Below, piece by piece: positions 26,775 to 35,884 of a stretch of DNA of 64,000 nt. The notes beneath the pieces were generated by a model. It worked only from the letters and a program-made list of their open reading frames with translations, did not search any database and was not told the DNA's origin. The position numbers and the translations under genes are program-made. The stretch covers positions 2,108,001-2,172,000 of the forward strand of contig NZ_CP037953.1 of assembly GCF_009756665.1 (NCBI RefSeq). The letters run 5' to 3'. Numbering within the stretch: position 1 is the first letter of the stretch; each line of letters begins with the position of its first letter. Origin of the DNA: Permianibacter aggregans. GTDB taxonomy: Bacteria; Pseudomonadota; Gammaproteobacteria; Enterobacterales; Permianibacteraceae.

Positions 26775-27869
26775 TTAATGCTGTTCGTGGTCGACAGTGA
26801 CCGGTTTAACCTGGCCATGTTCCACGTGAAACATGGCGCTATTATACTCTTTCAGCAGCCGTTTAGGCCCGATTTCTGTAGCGCTGACAATGACTTGCCA
26901 GTGTTCAAGCGCCAAGACTTCGTTCAATAAGCTCTCGAATCGGCCCTGATCCAGTTCACCGCCGATATCATCAAGCAGCAGTACACCACTGCGGCCGGTC
27001 AATTGCGAAAACAGGCGGATCTGCGCCAGCAGCAAACTTTGCACTACCAGCTTGTTCTGGCCACGCGATAGCTCCTCATCGGCGGAAACCCGGCCGATAC
27101 GGCAGCGGATGTCAGCCCGTTGTGGACCGAAGCGGGTGCTGCCGGCTTCAATATCCTTATCCAGATGATCGGCCATTACCTGCTCCAACTCACCGGTCCA
27201 GCCGGGATAAAAACCAAAGCTGACTTCATTGTTTGGGTAGAGTTGCGTCAAAACGGATTCAATGACCGGTGCCAGCTGCTGCCAATACTGCTGGCGAAAC
27301 TCATTGAGTTTGATCGATTCATTGACCAAGTGCCGGGTCCACAGGTTCAGCTCTTCCCTACTCGCCTGCTGCCTTAACAGCGCATTGCGATGTCTCAGGG
27401 TCTTGCTAAACCGGGAATGGACTTCGGCGAAACGATGTTCCACGTGAAACACTCCCCAATCGAGGTAGCGTCTGCGCTCTTTCGGGGAACCGCTGAGTAG
27501 CTGATAGCTGTCTGGTGTGAACGCCAGTATTGGTAGCAACATGGCAATATCGGCCAGGCGACGAACATCATTGCCATTCAGGCGAATGACCATCTGACCA
27601 TTGCGGTCTCGTTGCAGCCCAATTCGATGCTCCAATCCATCTTCTTGACCACGGGCAAACACAATAAATTGCGATTGCTCATGGCTGATCACTCTATCGA
27701 TGGTGTTGGTACGAAACGAGTGGCCTGTACCGAGCAGATAGATACTCTCTAGTATCGAGGTTTTGCCGGCGCCGTTATCGCCATAGATCCAAGTAAGATG
27801 GGGCGCCAAATCGAGCGCCCCATCCTTTAGATTCCTGACATTGTGGTACTGAACTTCCTGCAGCCGCAT
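26775..27869 (-). CDS. recF: DNA replication and repair protein RecF
   Basis: SMC-like ATPase that loads RecA at single-strand gaps through the RecFOR pathway. 364 residues, normal length. Walker A is GDNGAGKTSIL (about residue 30), signature motif LSRGQNKLV, Walker B LLLDDIGGEL. The start ATG 27869 overlaps the dnaN stop (TAATG), so the two are coupled. Two copies of the residues FHVEH, one mid-protein (GVFHVEHRF) and one near the C-terminus (AMFHVEHGQ), are encoded by two identical parS sequences, so chromosome-segregation sites lie within this coding region. Confidence 0.98.
   Translation of the reverse strand: MRLQEVQYHNVRNLKDGALDLAPHLTWIYGDNGAGKTSILESIYLLGTGHSFRTNTIDRVISHEQSQFIVFARGQEDGLEHRIGLQRDRNGQMVIRLNGNDVRRLADIAMLLPILAFTPDSYQLLSGSPKERRRYLDWGVFHVEHRFAEVHSRFSKTLRHRNALLRQQASREELNLWTRHLVNESIKLNEFRQQYWQQLAPVIESVLTQLYPNNEVSFGFYPGWTGELEQVMADHLDKDIEAGSTRFGPQRADIRCRIGRVSADEELSRGQNKLVVQSLLLAQIRLFSQLTGRSGVLLLDDIGGELDQGRFESLLNEVLALEHWQVIVSATEIGPKRLLKEYNSAMFHVEHGQVKPVTVDHEQH
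26818..26833. promoter_or_regulatory. parS site (ParB binding), inside recF 3' end
   Basis: TGTTCCACGTGAAACA differs at only one position from the canonical parS palindrome TGTTTCACGTGAAACA and keeps the invariant CACGTG core. ParB, encoded at 58.7 kb, is expected to load here and spread. It sits 43 bases upstream of the recF stop and encodes FHVEH. Confidence 0.88.
27436..27451. promoter_or_regulatory. Second parS site, mid-recF
   Basis: Exact second copy of TGTTCCACGTGAAACA, 618 bp from the first and in the same reading frame, again encoding FHVEH. Paired sites about 3 kb from oriC fit the usual origin-proximal clustering of parS. Confidence 0.88.
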
Positions 27870-28969
27870 TACAAACGCATCGGCATGACCAAGAACAGCG
27901 TGCCGCTACCACCCTGCTCTTCCGCCACGGCCGAAGAACTGGAATCGATGAACTGGAAGCGGATATTCTCCCATTTGACGGCGTTAACCATGTCCAGCAG
28001 ATAGTTGACGTTGAAGCCGATTTCTAAGTCCGGGCCGCTGTAATCGACATCCAGATTAATCACTGCCTCTTCCTGCTCCGGGTTGTTGGCGTTCAAGGTG
28101 AGGCTGCCTTGGCTCAGGCTCAGGCGTACACCGCGGAACTTCTCGTTACAGAGAATCGCCGCTCGCAACAGCGATTCCTTCAACATCTCGCGGTTGACAC
28201 TCATGAACTTGTCGCCACCGCGCGGAATGACTTTCTCGTAGTCCGGAAACTTGCCATCAACCAGCTTCGAGACGAACTGCCATTGGCTGGTTTGCAGTCG
28301 GATATGGTTGGTACCCACAGTGACTTTGACATCGGTATCGCTGGGTTCCAGCAGGCGCGACAGCTCAATGACCCCTTTGCGTGGAATAATGACGCCAAAA
28401 TCACCTTGTGAATCAATCGCTTGCTTGGCTTCAGCCAGCGCCAGCCGATGCCCATCGGTGGCCACAGTGCGCAAGCGACCAACTTTCAACTCGAAGAACA
28501 AGCCATTCATGTAGTAACGGACGTCGCCTTGGGCGATGGCGAACTGCGTGCGTTCAAATAAAGAGCGCAATTCGTTCTGACTGATTTCGAACTGAACCGC
28601 GCCAGGACCTTCTTCGACCGAAGGGAACTCGCTAGCCGGTTGTGTCGTCAGCGTAAAGCGGCTGTTGCCGGCCCGAAGATTGACCCGGCCATCACCGAGC
28701 TGAAAACTGATTTGCTGTTTATCACCAACAGCTTTGACGATATCGAGGAATTTCTTGGCTGGCACTGTGATGTCACCGGGCTCGGCGCCTTCCAGCGGCA
28801 ACTCGGTCATCAGCTCGACTTCCAGATCCGTGCCGGTCAGCGACAGCTTGCCTTCTTCGACGCTGACCAACACGTTGGACAGGATCGGCAAATTGCTGCG
28901 ACGTTCGACAGCGCCACAGACCATGTTCAGTGCCGGCAGCAGGGTTTCTCGGGCCAGGGTAAATTTCAT
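27869..28969 (-). CDS. dnaN: DNA polymerase III beta sliding clamp
   Basis: Ring-shaped processivity clamp that tethers DNA polymerase III and other enzymes to DNA. 366 residues, the same length as E. coli DnaN. The start is ATG 28969 (product begins KFTLARETLL as in the family), with GGTGGA upstream; an in-frame codon six residues earlier is less likely. The three clamp folds run without interruption and the C-terminus LFLVMPMRL is the conserved peptide lining the partner-binding groove. It lies 29 bases after dnaA and overlaps recF by one base, so the three genes form one operon. Confidence 0.98.
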   Translation of the reverse strand: MKFTLARETLLPALNMVCGAVERRSNLPILSNVLVSVEEGKLSLTGTDLEVELMTELPLEGAEPGDITVPAKKFLDIVKAVGDKQQISFQLGDGRVNLRAGNSRFTLTTQPASEFPSVEEGPGAVQFEISQNELRSLFERTQFAIAQGDVRYYMNGLFFELKVGRLRTVATDGHRLALAEAKQAIDSQGDFGVIIPRKGVIELSRLLEPSDTDVKVTVGTNHIRLQTSQWQFVSKLVDGKFPDYEKVIPRGGDKFMSVNREMLKESLLRAAILCNEKFRGVRLSLSQGSLTLNANNPEQEEAVINLDVDYSGPDLEIGFNVNYLLDMVNAVKWENIRFQFIDSSSSAVAEEQGGSGTLFLVMPMRL

Positions 28970-28998
28970 CGAATTCCACCAATACAATATGTTGTGGT

Positions 28999-30366
28999 TT
29001 AACTGCTTAGCGTACGCAAGAGATTGGCAAAATCCTCTTCCATACTGCGATCAGATTCTTTGAGCTCCTTGACCTTGCGACAGGCATGCAGCACCGTCGT
29101 ATGGTCTTTGCCACCGAAAGCCTCGCCGATTTCTGGGAGGCTGTGACTGGTCAGTTCCTTGGCCAAGGCCATGGCGACCTGGCGCGGCCTGGCGACACTG
29201 CGGCTGCGCCGTTTCGATAATAAATCAGAAAGCTTGATACGGTAGTACTCAGCAACGATCTTTTGGATATTTTCGATCGTGACCATCTTTTCCTGGGCAG
29301 CGATCAAATCCCGCAGCGCCTCCCGGACCATATCAACGGTGATCGGCCGGCCAGTGAAATGGGCCCAGGCAATCACCTTGGTCAGTGCCCCTTCCAGTTC
29401 CCGGACATTGGAACGAATACGTTTGGCAATGAAAAATGCCACTTCCTGTTCCAGCTTGACATTGGCCGCTTCGGCCTTGGCCATCAAAATGGCGGCCCGG
29501 GTTTCAAAATCTGGCGGTTCGATGGCAACAGTCAAACCCCAGCCGAAACGAGACTTCAGTCGATCTTCGAGACCTTCGACTTCTTTCGGATAGCGATCGC
29601 AGGTAATGACGATTTGGCGATTGGTTTCAAACAGCGTATTGAAGTTGTGGAAAAACTCTTCCTGGGAGCGATCTTTGCCGGCAAAGAACTGAATATCATC
29701 GATCAGCAGCGCATCCAATGAACGATAGTACCGTTTCCATTGCTCAATGGTATTGGTTTGCAGCGCCTTAACCATATCCTGTACATATCTTTCAGAACGA
29801 ACGTACACGACTTTTGCGCCCGGTTTCTGGGCCGCGATCATATTGCCAACCGCGTGCATCAAATGGGTTTTGCCAAGACCAGTAGCGCCATAGATAAACA
29901 ATGGATTGTACGCACGTCCGTGGTTCATTGCCGCTTGTAATGCCGCGGCTTTCGCCACCTGGTTTGATTTGCCTTCGACAAAGGTATCGAAGACAAAAGC
30001 GGTATTCAGACTGGACTTGTGTTCAATTGGCTGAACCACCGCTTCAACTCTGGTCGTAACAACGGGTGCCGCAGGTTTGCTGACCACTTCTTGTTGAACA
30101 ACCGGTTTTGTCATCAATTGACGCTCACCGACTTTTAATAGCACCGATGGTGCCTTGTCGCCTTTCAGCTCAATTAAATAATCACGAACCCGACCGAGGT
30201 AGCGATCACGTACCCATTCCAAGACAAAACGGTTAGGTGCGAACAATTGGATTTCATGATCGGCTTCACTGGCCTGTAACGGACGAATCCACATACTGAA
30301 TTCATCTGCCTTCAGCTCATCTTGTAATCGTTGTTGGCAAACTGGCCACAAGGGTCCTTGGCTCAT
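28999..30366 (-). CDS. dnaA: Chromosomal replication initiator DnaA
   Basis: Binds DnaA boxes at oriC and melts the DNA to start replication. 455 residues. Domain I is at residues 1-80 ([13 protein letters not shown]), a variable linker follows, then the AAA+ domain III with Walker [16 protein letters not shown] and Walker [13 protein letters not shown], and domain IV with the DNA-contacting signature [21 protein letters not shown] 30366 matches the family start. The gene faces away from the origin gap, and DnaA boxes just upstream suggest autoregulation. An unplaced promoter must lie in 30367-30480. Confidence 0.99.
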   Translation of the reverse strand: MSQGPLWPVCQQRLQDELKADEFSMWIRPLQASEADHEIQLFAPNRFVLEWVRDRYLGRVRDYLIELKGDKAPSVLLKVGERQLMTKPVVQQEVVSKPAAPVVTTRVEAVVQPIEHKSSLNTAFVFDTFVEGKSNQVAKAAALQAAMNHGRAYNPLFIYGATGLGKTHLMHAVGNMIAAQKPGAKVVYVRSERYVQDMVKALQTNTIEQWKRYYRSLDALLIDDIQFFAGKDRSQEEFFHNFNTLFETNRQIVITCDRYPKEVEGLEDRLKSRFGWGLTVAIEPPDFETRAAILMAKAEAANVKLEQEVAFFIAKRIRSNVRELEGALTKVIAWAHFTGRPITVDMVREALRDLIAAQEKMVTIENIQKIVAEYYRIKLSDLLSKRRSRSVARPRQVAMALAKELTSHSLPEIGEAFGGKDHTTVLHACRKVKELKESDRSMEEDFANLLRTLSS

Positions 30367-31077
30367 GCTCGGGAGGGTTTCAGTGTAGGGTCTCGGGAAA
30401 AGATCGCGAGTGTAAGCAGATCGAGGCGATTAATCCACAGGCAATCATGATAATGGATAAAAATAGCGATCAGTATTTGATCAATGCTTGACTTTCGATC
30501 AGAAAAAGGGATCTTGTGGATAGCGAATCAATGAAATCTGTGCATATCTTTAACAGAGTGAAATTTAATCTGGTTTTATACACAAATCTACAAGCTTTTC
30601 CTTGCCATATCCTTGCTGTTATACGGCAGTTATTAAATTGATAAAATATTGATTTTATTTAACTTAAATAGGTTTTCAACAGATACATCGTTTGCTAATA
30701 GTTATTAACAATAAGATCTAGATCTTTTTATCTTTTCTTTAGTTATTACTTAAACAACATTCTAAAACGCGTAAAATCTTGGTGTTTCACAGCGAATTGT
30801 GAAACCATCTGTGGATGAACAATACTGTCTAAAAGTTATACACAACACTGTGAAACAACAGCAAAATTTCTGAGCAAAAACACTAGCTATCGTGGCAAGT
30901 GCTACCCAACACCACAATCTGTACCACTCAAGGGCCGGTGAAACGATCTTAAGTGCGCGATTTATAAACACTTTTCTTGGCCTGATCATTGACCCGGCGA
31001 AAATAACCGCAGTAGAATGCGCGCCCTTTTTCCCGGGTCTCGTGCTATTCACGGGCCTGAAGTAGTGGTGAGTCCAA
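30367..31077. other. oriC: Chromosomal replication origin oriC
   Basis: 711-bp non-coding gap between divergent dnaA and rpmH. Perfect TTATNCACA DnaA boxes lie at 30576-30584 and 30836-30844 (TTATACACA); near-matches are at 30431-30439 (TAATCCACA), 30515-30523 (TGTGGATAG) and 30810-30818 (TGTGGATGA). Between them 30590-30770 is strongly AT-rich and includes AGATCTTTTTATCTTTT at about 30720, similar to E. coli unwinding 13-mers. GTTTCACA (30784-30791) and TGTGAAAC (30798-30805) form an inverted repeat, and TGTGAAAC recurs at 30849-30856. Location and content together make this oriC. Confidence 0.9.
30989..31018 (+). promoter_or_regulatory. Probable rpmH promoter
   Basis: TTGACC (30989-30994) and TAGAAT (31013-31018) with an 18-base spacer, placed 60 bases before the rpmH ATG. 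This is a good sigma-70 match for the rpmH-rnpA-yidC operon. Confidence 0.65.
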
Positions 31078-31215
31078 ATGAAACGCACATTTCAACCAAG
31101 CAATCTGAAGAAAAAGCGCGACCACGGTTTCCGTGCCCGCATGGCGACCAAGAATGGCCGTCTGGTACTGAAGCGTCGTCGTGCCAAAGGCCGTAAGCGC
31201 TTAACCGTCGTTTGA
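31078..31215 (+). CDS. rpmH: 50S ribosomal protein L34
   Basis: 45-residue basic ribosomal protein beginning [18 protein letters not shown], with the [10 protein letters not shown] tail typical of bacterial L34. It is first in the rightward operon from the origin. Its TGA overlaps the rnpA ATG by one base (TGATG), so rnpA translation is coupled to it. Confidence 0.98.
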   Translation: MKRTFQPSNLKKKRDHGFRARMATKNGRLVLKRRRAKGRKRLTVV

Positions 31216-31619
31216 TGGAACCCTTGGCGGATCAGCGGCTGCTCAAAGCGTACCGCCTGCTCCGCCCGGCGGAATTCAAAGCCAGTCTGGCCGAAGGCAA
31301 ACGCCTGCACGGCCAGGGCTTCACGGTAGTTATCCGAGCCAACCAACAGACCAGCGCACGATTGGGCCTGGCGATAGCGAAAAAACAACTTCGCTTCGCG
31401 CACCAGCGCAACCGCCTGAAACGGCTGATCCGAGAACAGTTTCGCCAGCACCGCTCAGCGCTTCCACCTTGCGATTTGGTGTTCATGGCCAAAGCCGGTG
31501 TCAGTGAAATGAGTAACGATTCGTTGCATCGCAGTCTGTCGCAAGTATTTTCCCGTATCATCGCCGGCGCGGTCCGCCGCGATCCTTCGGCTTCCTCGCA
31601 AGGCACACCCCATGCTTGA
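31215..31619 (+). CDS. rnpA: Ribonuclease P protein component
   Basis: Protein subunit of RNase P, which trims the 5' leader of tRNA precursors. 134 residues. The conserved RNR-type motif HQRNRLKRLIREQFR is present, as is the FTVVIRANQ...RLGLAIAKKQ beta-sheet core. The start ATG 31215 overlaps the rpmH stop, and the last eight bases overlap yidC. In most relatives a small yidD gene follows; here rnpA runs straight into yidC. Confidence 0.95.
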   Translation: MEPLADQRLLKAYRLLRPAEFKASLAEGKRLHGQGFTVVIRANQQTSARLGLAIAKKQLRFAHQRNRLKRLIREQFRQHRSALPPCDLVFMAKAGVSEMSNDSLHRSLSQVFSRIIAGAVRRDPSASSQGTPHA

Positions 31620-33321
31620 ATCTCAACGCGGTTTTCTGCTGCTGGCTTTTGCCGCAGTCAGTTTTTTCCTGTTTCTGGAATGGCAAGATCTGCAAACGGT
31701 CAAACTGGCGCCGCCAGCGAAACCGGTGCCTAGCTCAGTGCTGGAAACGGTTGCGATCAATGATGTGCCGGCCGTTAGCGATACTGCTGTGGCCACGACC
31801 GATGTGCCGGATGCTACCGCCGCCGAAGTGCCGACCACCGATCTGCCCTCAGTACAGCCAAGCACGGTGCCGGTCAGCAGCTCACGCTATATCGAAGTCG
31901 TCACCGACACGCTGCGCGTCGTCATTGACCGTCAAGGCGGTGATATTGTCGAAGCCGATCTGCTGCAATACCGCGAAAGCACTGAAGACAACAGCCCGCC
32001 GGTGCGCATCCTGAGTCAGGCCGGCCGCACCCATATCGCCCAATCGGGCATTATTGCCAACCAGGGGCCGGATGCCGGCGCCACTCGTGCCGAATACCAG
32101 TCACCGGTCTCTTCTGCGACCATGGCTGCTGATGCCGAAACACTGGATGTGCCGCTAACATGGACCAACGAAGCCGGTGTCAGCTTCAGCAAAACCTACC
32201 GTTTCAAACGTGGCAGCCATGCCGTCGAACTGATAGCTGCGATCGATAATCGGAGCAGTGAGCAAGTCAATGCCCGCTTGTTCGCGCAATTGAAGCGTGA
32301 TCGTCATGCTGAAAATGGCGCCTTCATGGGTATGTCGGCCTATACCGGTGCGGCTTACGGTGCCACCGACCACAAGTTCGAGAAATACCCGTTTGAAGAC
32401 ATGGATGAAACCAAGCTCGACGTCAAAACTGACGGTGGCTGGGTTGCCTATCTGCAACACTATTTCATCAGTGCCTGGGTGCCGGGTTCGGAAACCGGCA
32501 ACGCCTTGTACAGCCGGGTATTGGCTGACAAGCAATCGATCATTGGCCTGTTGCAACCGGCTTTTGCCGTTGCTCCTGGTCAAAGCCAGAGCACCAGCGC
32601 GACGTTATATGTTGGACCGAAAATTCAGGACGACTTGGCCAAGCTCGCCTCCGGTCTGGATCTGACCGTTGATTACGGTTTCCTGTGGTGGATTGGCCAG
32701 CCGTTGTTTTGGGCCTTGACGCTGCTGCATAGCTGGGTCGGCAACTGGGGTGTCGCCATTATTCTGGTTACCGTCGTTGTTAAACTGCTGCTCTATCCGC
32801 TGGCCAATGCCCAGTACCGCAGCTTCGCCAAGATGCGGGTGCTGGCGCCTAAGTTGCAGCAACTGAAGGAGCGTCACGGTGATGATCGTCAGGCAATGAG
32901 CCAGGCGATGATGGAGTTGTACCGCAAGGAAAAGGTCAATCCGCTCGGTGGTTGCTTGCCGCTGTTGATCACGATGCCGGTGTTCCTGGCACTGTATTGG
33001 GTGCTGATGGAATCGGTCGAATTGCGTCATGCGCCATTCATGCTGTGGATCAACGACCTGTCGGTCATGGACCCGTATTACGTGCTGCCGATTCTGATGG
33101 GCGCCTCTATGTGGTTTATGCAGAAACTGCAGCCGGTGTCGCCAACGATGGATCCGATGCAACAGAAAATGATGCAGTACCTGCCGGTGATCATGAGCGT
33201 GTTTTTCCTCTGGTTCCCGGCCGGTCTGGTGCTGTACTGGCTGGTCAACAACCTGTTGTCGATTGCCCAGCAGGTGTATATCACCAAGCGTGTTGAGGCT
33301 GAGGCCGCGAAGAAAAAATAA
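31612..33321 (+). CDS. yidC: Membrane protein insertase YidC
   Basis: Inner-membrane insertase that folds membrane proteins alone or with SecYEG. 569 residues. The N-terminal anchor (RGFLLLAFAAVSFFLFLEW) is followed by a variable Pro/Val/Thr-rich linker, the large periplasmic beta domain (about residues 100-340), then the conserved five-helix core from about residue 350, including the hydrophilic-groove region GNWGVAIILVTVVVKLLLYP and the PLGGCLPLLITMPVFLALYW segment. The C-terminus is basic (KRVEAEAAKKK). ATG 31612 lies within rnpA, and translation is probably coupled. A strong terminator follows 20 bases after the stop. Confidence 0.98.
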   Translation: MLESQRGFLLLAFAAVSFFLFLEWQDLQTVKLAPPAKPVPSSVLETVAINDVPAVSDTAVATTDVPDATAAEVPTTDLPSVQPSTVPVSSSRYIEVVTDTLRVVIDRQGGDIVEADLLQYRESTEDNSPPVRILSQAGRTHIAQSGIIANQGPDAGATRAEYQSPVSSATMAADAETLDVPLTWTNEAGVSFSKTYRFKRGSHAVELIAAIDNRSSEQVNARLFAQLKRDRHAENGAFMGMSAYTGAAYGATDHKFEKYPFEDMDETKLDVKTDGGWVAYLQHYFISAWVPGSETGNALYSRVLADKQSIIGLLQPAFAVAPGQSQSTSATLYVGPKIQDDLAKLASGLDLTVDYGFLWWIGQPLFWALTLLHSWVGNWGVAIILVTVVVKLLLYPLANAQYRSFAKMRVLAPKLQQLKERHGDDRQAMSQAMMELYRKEKVNPLGGCLPLLITMPVFLALYWVLMESVELRHAPFMLWINDLSVMDPYYVLPILMGASMWFMQKLQPVSPTMDPMQQKMMQYLPVIMSVFFLWFPAGLVLYWLVNNLLSIAQQVYITKRVEAEAAKKK

Positions 33322-33340
33322 AAGCATTGGAATGAGAAAA

Positions 33341-33373
33341 CCCCGACCCGCTTTCGCGCGTCGGGGTTTTTTT
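33341..33373 (+). terminator. Terminator after yidC
   Basis: CCCCGAC (33341-33347) pairs with GTCGGGG (33360-33366), with an additional GCG..CGC pairing in the loop, followed by seven T residues. It ends the rpmH-rnpA-yidC operon. Confidence 0.92.
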
Positions 33374-33645
33374 ATTCTCTTCAAAAATCTTGTCTGAATA
33401 AATTCAGACCTACAAAAAAATGATCGAGCTCACATCACCAATTCTCAGGAATCTTCGACAAATACGGTTACCAATCGTGACTGGCGAAAGTCATCATCTT
33501 TTTGGACTTGCGATTGTTTGCAGAGGGTTTTACAAATATAGCCGACTCGAATGCATATCGACAGGCCGCCTTGTCATCGATTACTGTGAAAATGCGAGCC
33601 TTTTAGCAAACACACAAACATGAACCGTCCGTCCGGTACCGCACG
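33374..33645. other. AT-rich intergenic stretch after yidC
   Basis: Contains a 7-bp hairpin GTCTGAA-TAAA-TTCAGAC at 33392-33409 and presumably the promoter of the DUF1275 gene. A 67-codon frame from 33420 has no ribosome site or recognisable sequence and is not called. Confidence 0.5.
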
Positions 33646-34335
33646 ATGATCCGCAAATTGCCGCGCTGGGTGGAAATCGGCGGCTTTTGCCTGGCGTTGA
33701 TCGCCGGTGCTGTCAATGCAATTGGCCTGCTCGGCTTTGCTCATCAGGCGGTTTCCCATTTGACCGGCACTTCAACCTTGTTGAGCGTGGCCTTGTTCCA
33801 TCAACAATGGCCACAGGTTTTGCATCTTGGTTTGATTGTCGTGTTCTTTGTGCTCGGTGCCGTCTTGTCGGGTGCGTTGATCAATAACGCCGTGCTGCAA
33901 TTGGGGAGGCGCTATGCCGTGGCTTTATTCGTCGAGGCGGCGATGTTGTTGCTGGCCATTCCGCTGTTGATGGATGCTTCACCCTGGGGTCATTGGCTGG
34001 CGTCGGCCGCCTGCGGTTTGCAAAACGGCATGGTCAGCACCTATAGCGGCGCCGTGGTGCGCACGACGCATGTTTCCGGACTGTTCACCGATCTGGGCAC
34101 GATGCTCGGCGAGTCCCTGCGCGGCCATGTACTGGACCGGCGCCGCGCTCTGCTCTATCTGATTCTGATCAGCGGGTTTCTGGTTGGTGGCATCATTGGC
34201 GCCGCCGGCTTCATAGACTACGGCTTCAATGCCTTGGCGATACCGGCACTGGCGGCCGCGCTGCTGGCGATTATTGTGCTGATCTGGCGCCATTTCAGCC
34301 GGCAATCACTGCCGGCACCACGAGCGCCGGACTAG
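33646..34335 (+). CDS. DUF1275 (YoaK family) membrane protein
   Basis: 229-residue integral membrane protein with about six predicted helices. It shows family features: [24 protein letters not shown] near the N-terminus, [23 protein letters not shown] in the middle and [12 protein letters not shown] between later helices. The family has no proven function, though a transporter-like role is often suspected. It lies between yidC and mnmE, which are commonly adjacent in gammaproteobacteria, so it is probably a later insertion into this syntenic block. Confidence 0.85.
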   Translation: MIRKLPRWVEIGGFCLALIAGAVNAIGLLGFAHQAVSHLTGTSTLLSVALFHQQWPQVLHLGLIVVFFVLGAVLSGALINNAVLQLGRRYAVALFVEAAMLLLAIPLLMDASPWGHWLASAACGLQNGMVSTYSGAVVRTTHVSGLFTDLGTMLGESLRGHVLDRRRALLYLILISGFLVGGIIGAAGFIDYGFNALAIPALAAALLAIIVLIWRHFSRQSLPAPRAPD

Positions 34336-34454
34336 ACCTTGACCATCCGTCGGCCCATTGCGCCGATATCGGTTTATCCGGCGTTCGGCGCTGCACAATC
34401 CCTTGCTGCGCTGCTAAGCTACGCGCTTTTTCCGGCAGGGCGCGGCGACCAGCA

Positions 34455-35819
34455 GTGAAAGCATCCAGCGATACCATTGTCGCCCCGGCCAGCGGCCAGG
34501 GCCGGGCCGGCGTCGGCGTCATCCGGCTTTCCGGCAATAAGGTCCGGGCCATCGCCGAAGCCTTGCTTGGCTCGGTGCCGGAACCGCGTTTTGCCCGACG
34601 TTCGCGTTTTTTCGATGCAGATAATCAGGTAATCGACGACGGTTTGGCACTTTTCTTCGCCGGCCCGAAGTCCTTTACCGGTGAAGACGTGCTGGAACTG
34701 CAGGGTCATGGCGGGCCGGTGGTCATGGATATGCTGATCCGGCGCTGCCTCAGCTTGGGCGCCCGCCTCGCCCGCCCCGGCGAATTCTCGGAACGGGCCT
34801 TTCTCAATGACAAACTCGATCTGGCCCAGGCCGAAGCCATTGCCGACTTGATTGATGCCCGATCGGAACAAGCGGTGCGCCTGGCCGCGCGCTCATTGCA
34901 AGGCGAATTCTCGGGCCGGGTGCATCAGCTGGTTGAAAGCCTGACCCATCTACGCATCTATGTCGAAGCGGCGATCGATTTCCCCGAAGAGGAAATCGAC
35001 TTTCTCGCCGACGGCAAAATTCTCAGTGATCTGCAATCGCTGCAGGCCGAACTCGAGGAGCTGTTACGCTCGGCGAAACAGGGCGCAGTGATGCGCGAAG
35101 GCATTCAGGTGGTCATTGCCGGCAAACCCAATGCCGGCAAAAGCTCACTGCTCAATGCCCTGGCCGGCCGTGAAACCGCGATTGTCACTGATATTCCCGG
35201 CACCACCCGCGATATCCTGCGCGAGCAGATCATTGTCGACGGCCTGCCGGTGCAGCTGACCGATACCGCCGGTCTGCGCCTGACCGAAGACAAGGTCGAG
35301 CAGATCGGTATCGCCCGGGCCGAGGCGGCGATCAAGACGGCCGATGCTGTGCTGTTGGTCGTCGACAGCAGTGAAGCACACAGCCTGCATCCGGATGAGC
35401 TCTGGCCATTGCCGACGCCATTGCCGCTCAGCCCGGACAAGATCCTCATCATCCGTAACAAAAGCGATTTGTCCGGTTTGGCACCAGCGCGCACAATGCA
35501 GGGCGACGCGGTGTTGCTGAATGTTTCGGCCGCGACCGGTGTCGGCCTGCCGCTGCTGGTTCAGGAGCTGAAACGGCTGGCGCATCTGGAAGACAGCGAA
35601 GAAGGCCTGTTTCTGGCTCGACGCCGCCATCTCGATGCGCTGGAACAAGCGCAAGTGCAGTTGGCCCATGGCGCCAAGCAGCTGATCGAGTTCCGGGCCG
35701 GGGAATTACTGGCCGAAGAATTGCGGCAGGCGCAACAAACTTTGAGTACGATTACCGGGGCTTTTACCGCCGATGATTTGCTCGGCAGAATTTTTTCCAG
35801 TTTTTGTATTGGAAAATAA
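34455..35819 (+). CDS. mnmE: tRNA modification GTPase MnmE
   Basis: With MnmG it adds the carboxymethylaminomethyl group at U34 of several tRNAs. 454 residues, standard length. The N-terminal folate-binding domain starts [19 protein letters not shown]. The G domain has G1 GKPNAGKSS, the conserved [10 protein letters not shown] switch, DTAGLR and the NKSD specificity motif. The helical domain ends with the invariant CIGK C-terminus, whose Cys is needed for catalysis. The start is GTG 34455. Its partner gene mnmG lies 13.7 kb to the right rather than adjacent. Confidence 0.98.
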
Positions 35820-35884
35820 TGAGTGCCCACCTGATGGCCTCAGCGTGGGTGCGTGGATATCAGTAAACGTTTGGGAAAACGATC

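Noticed and set aside
30784..30805. Possible third parS in the origin gap (GTTTCAC...GTGAAAC)
   Set aside because: The two arms are separated by a 6-base spacer, whereas parS needs a contiguous CACGTG core.
33420..33623. 67-codon plus-strand frame after yidC
   Set aside because: No ribosome site, no similarity, AT-rich sequence.
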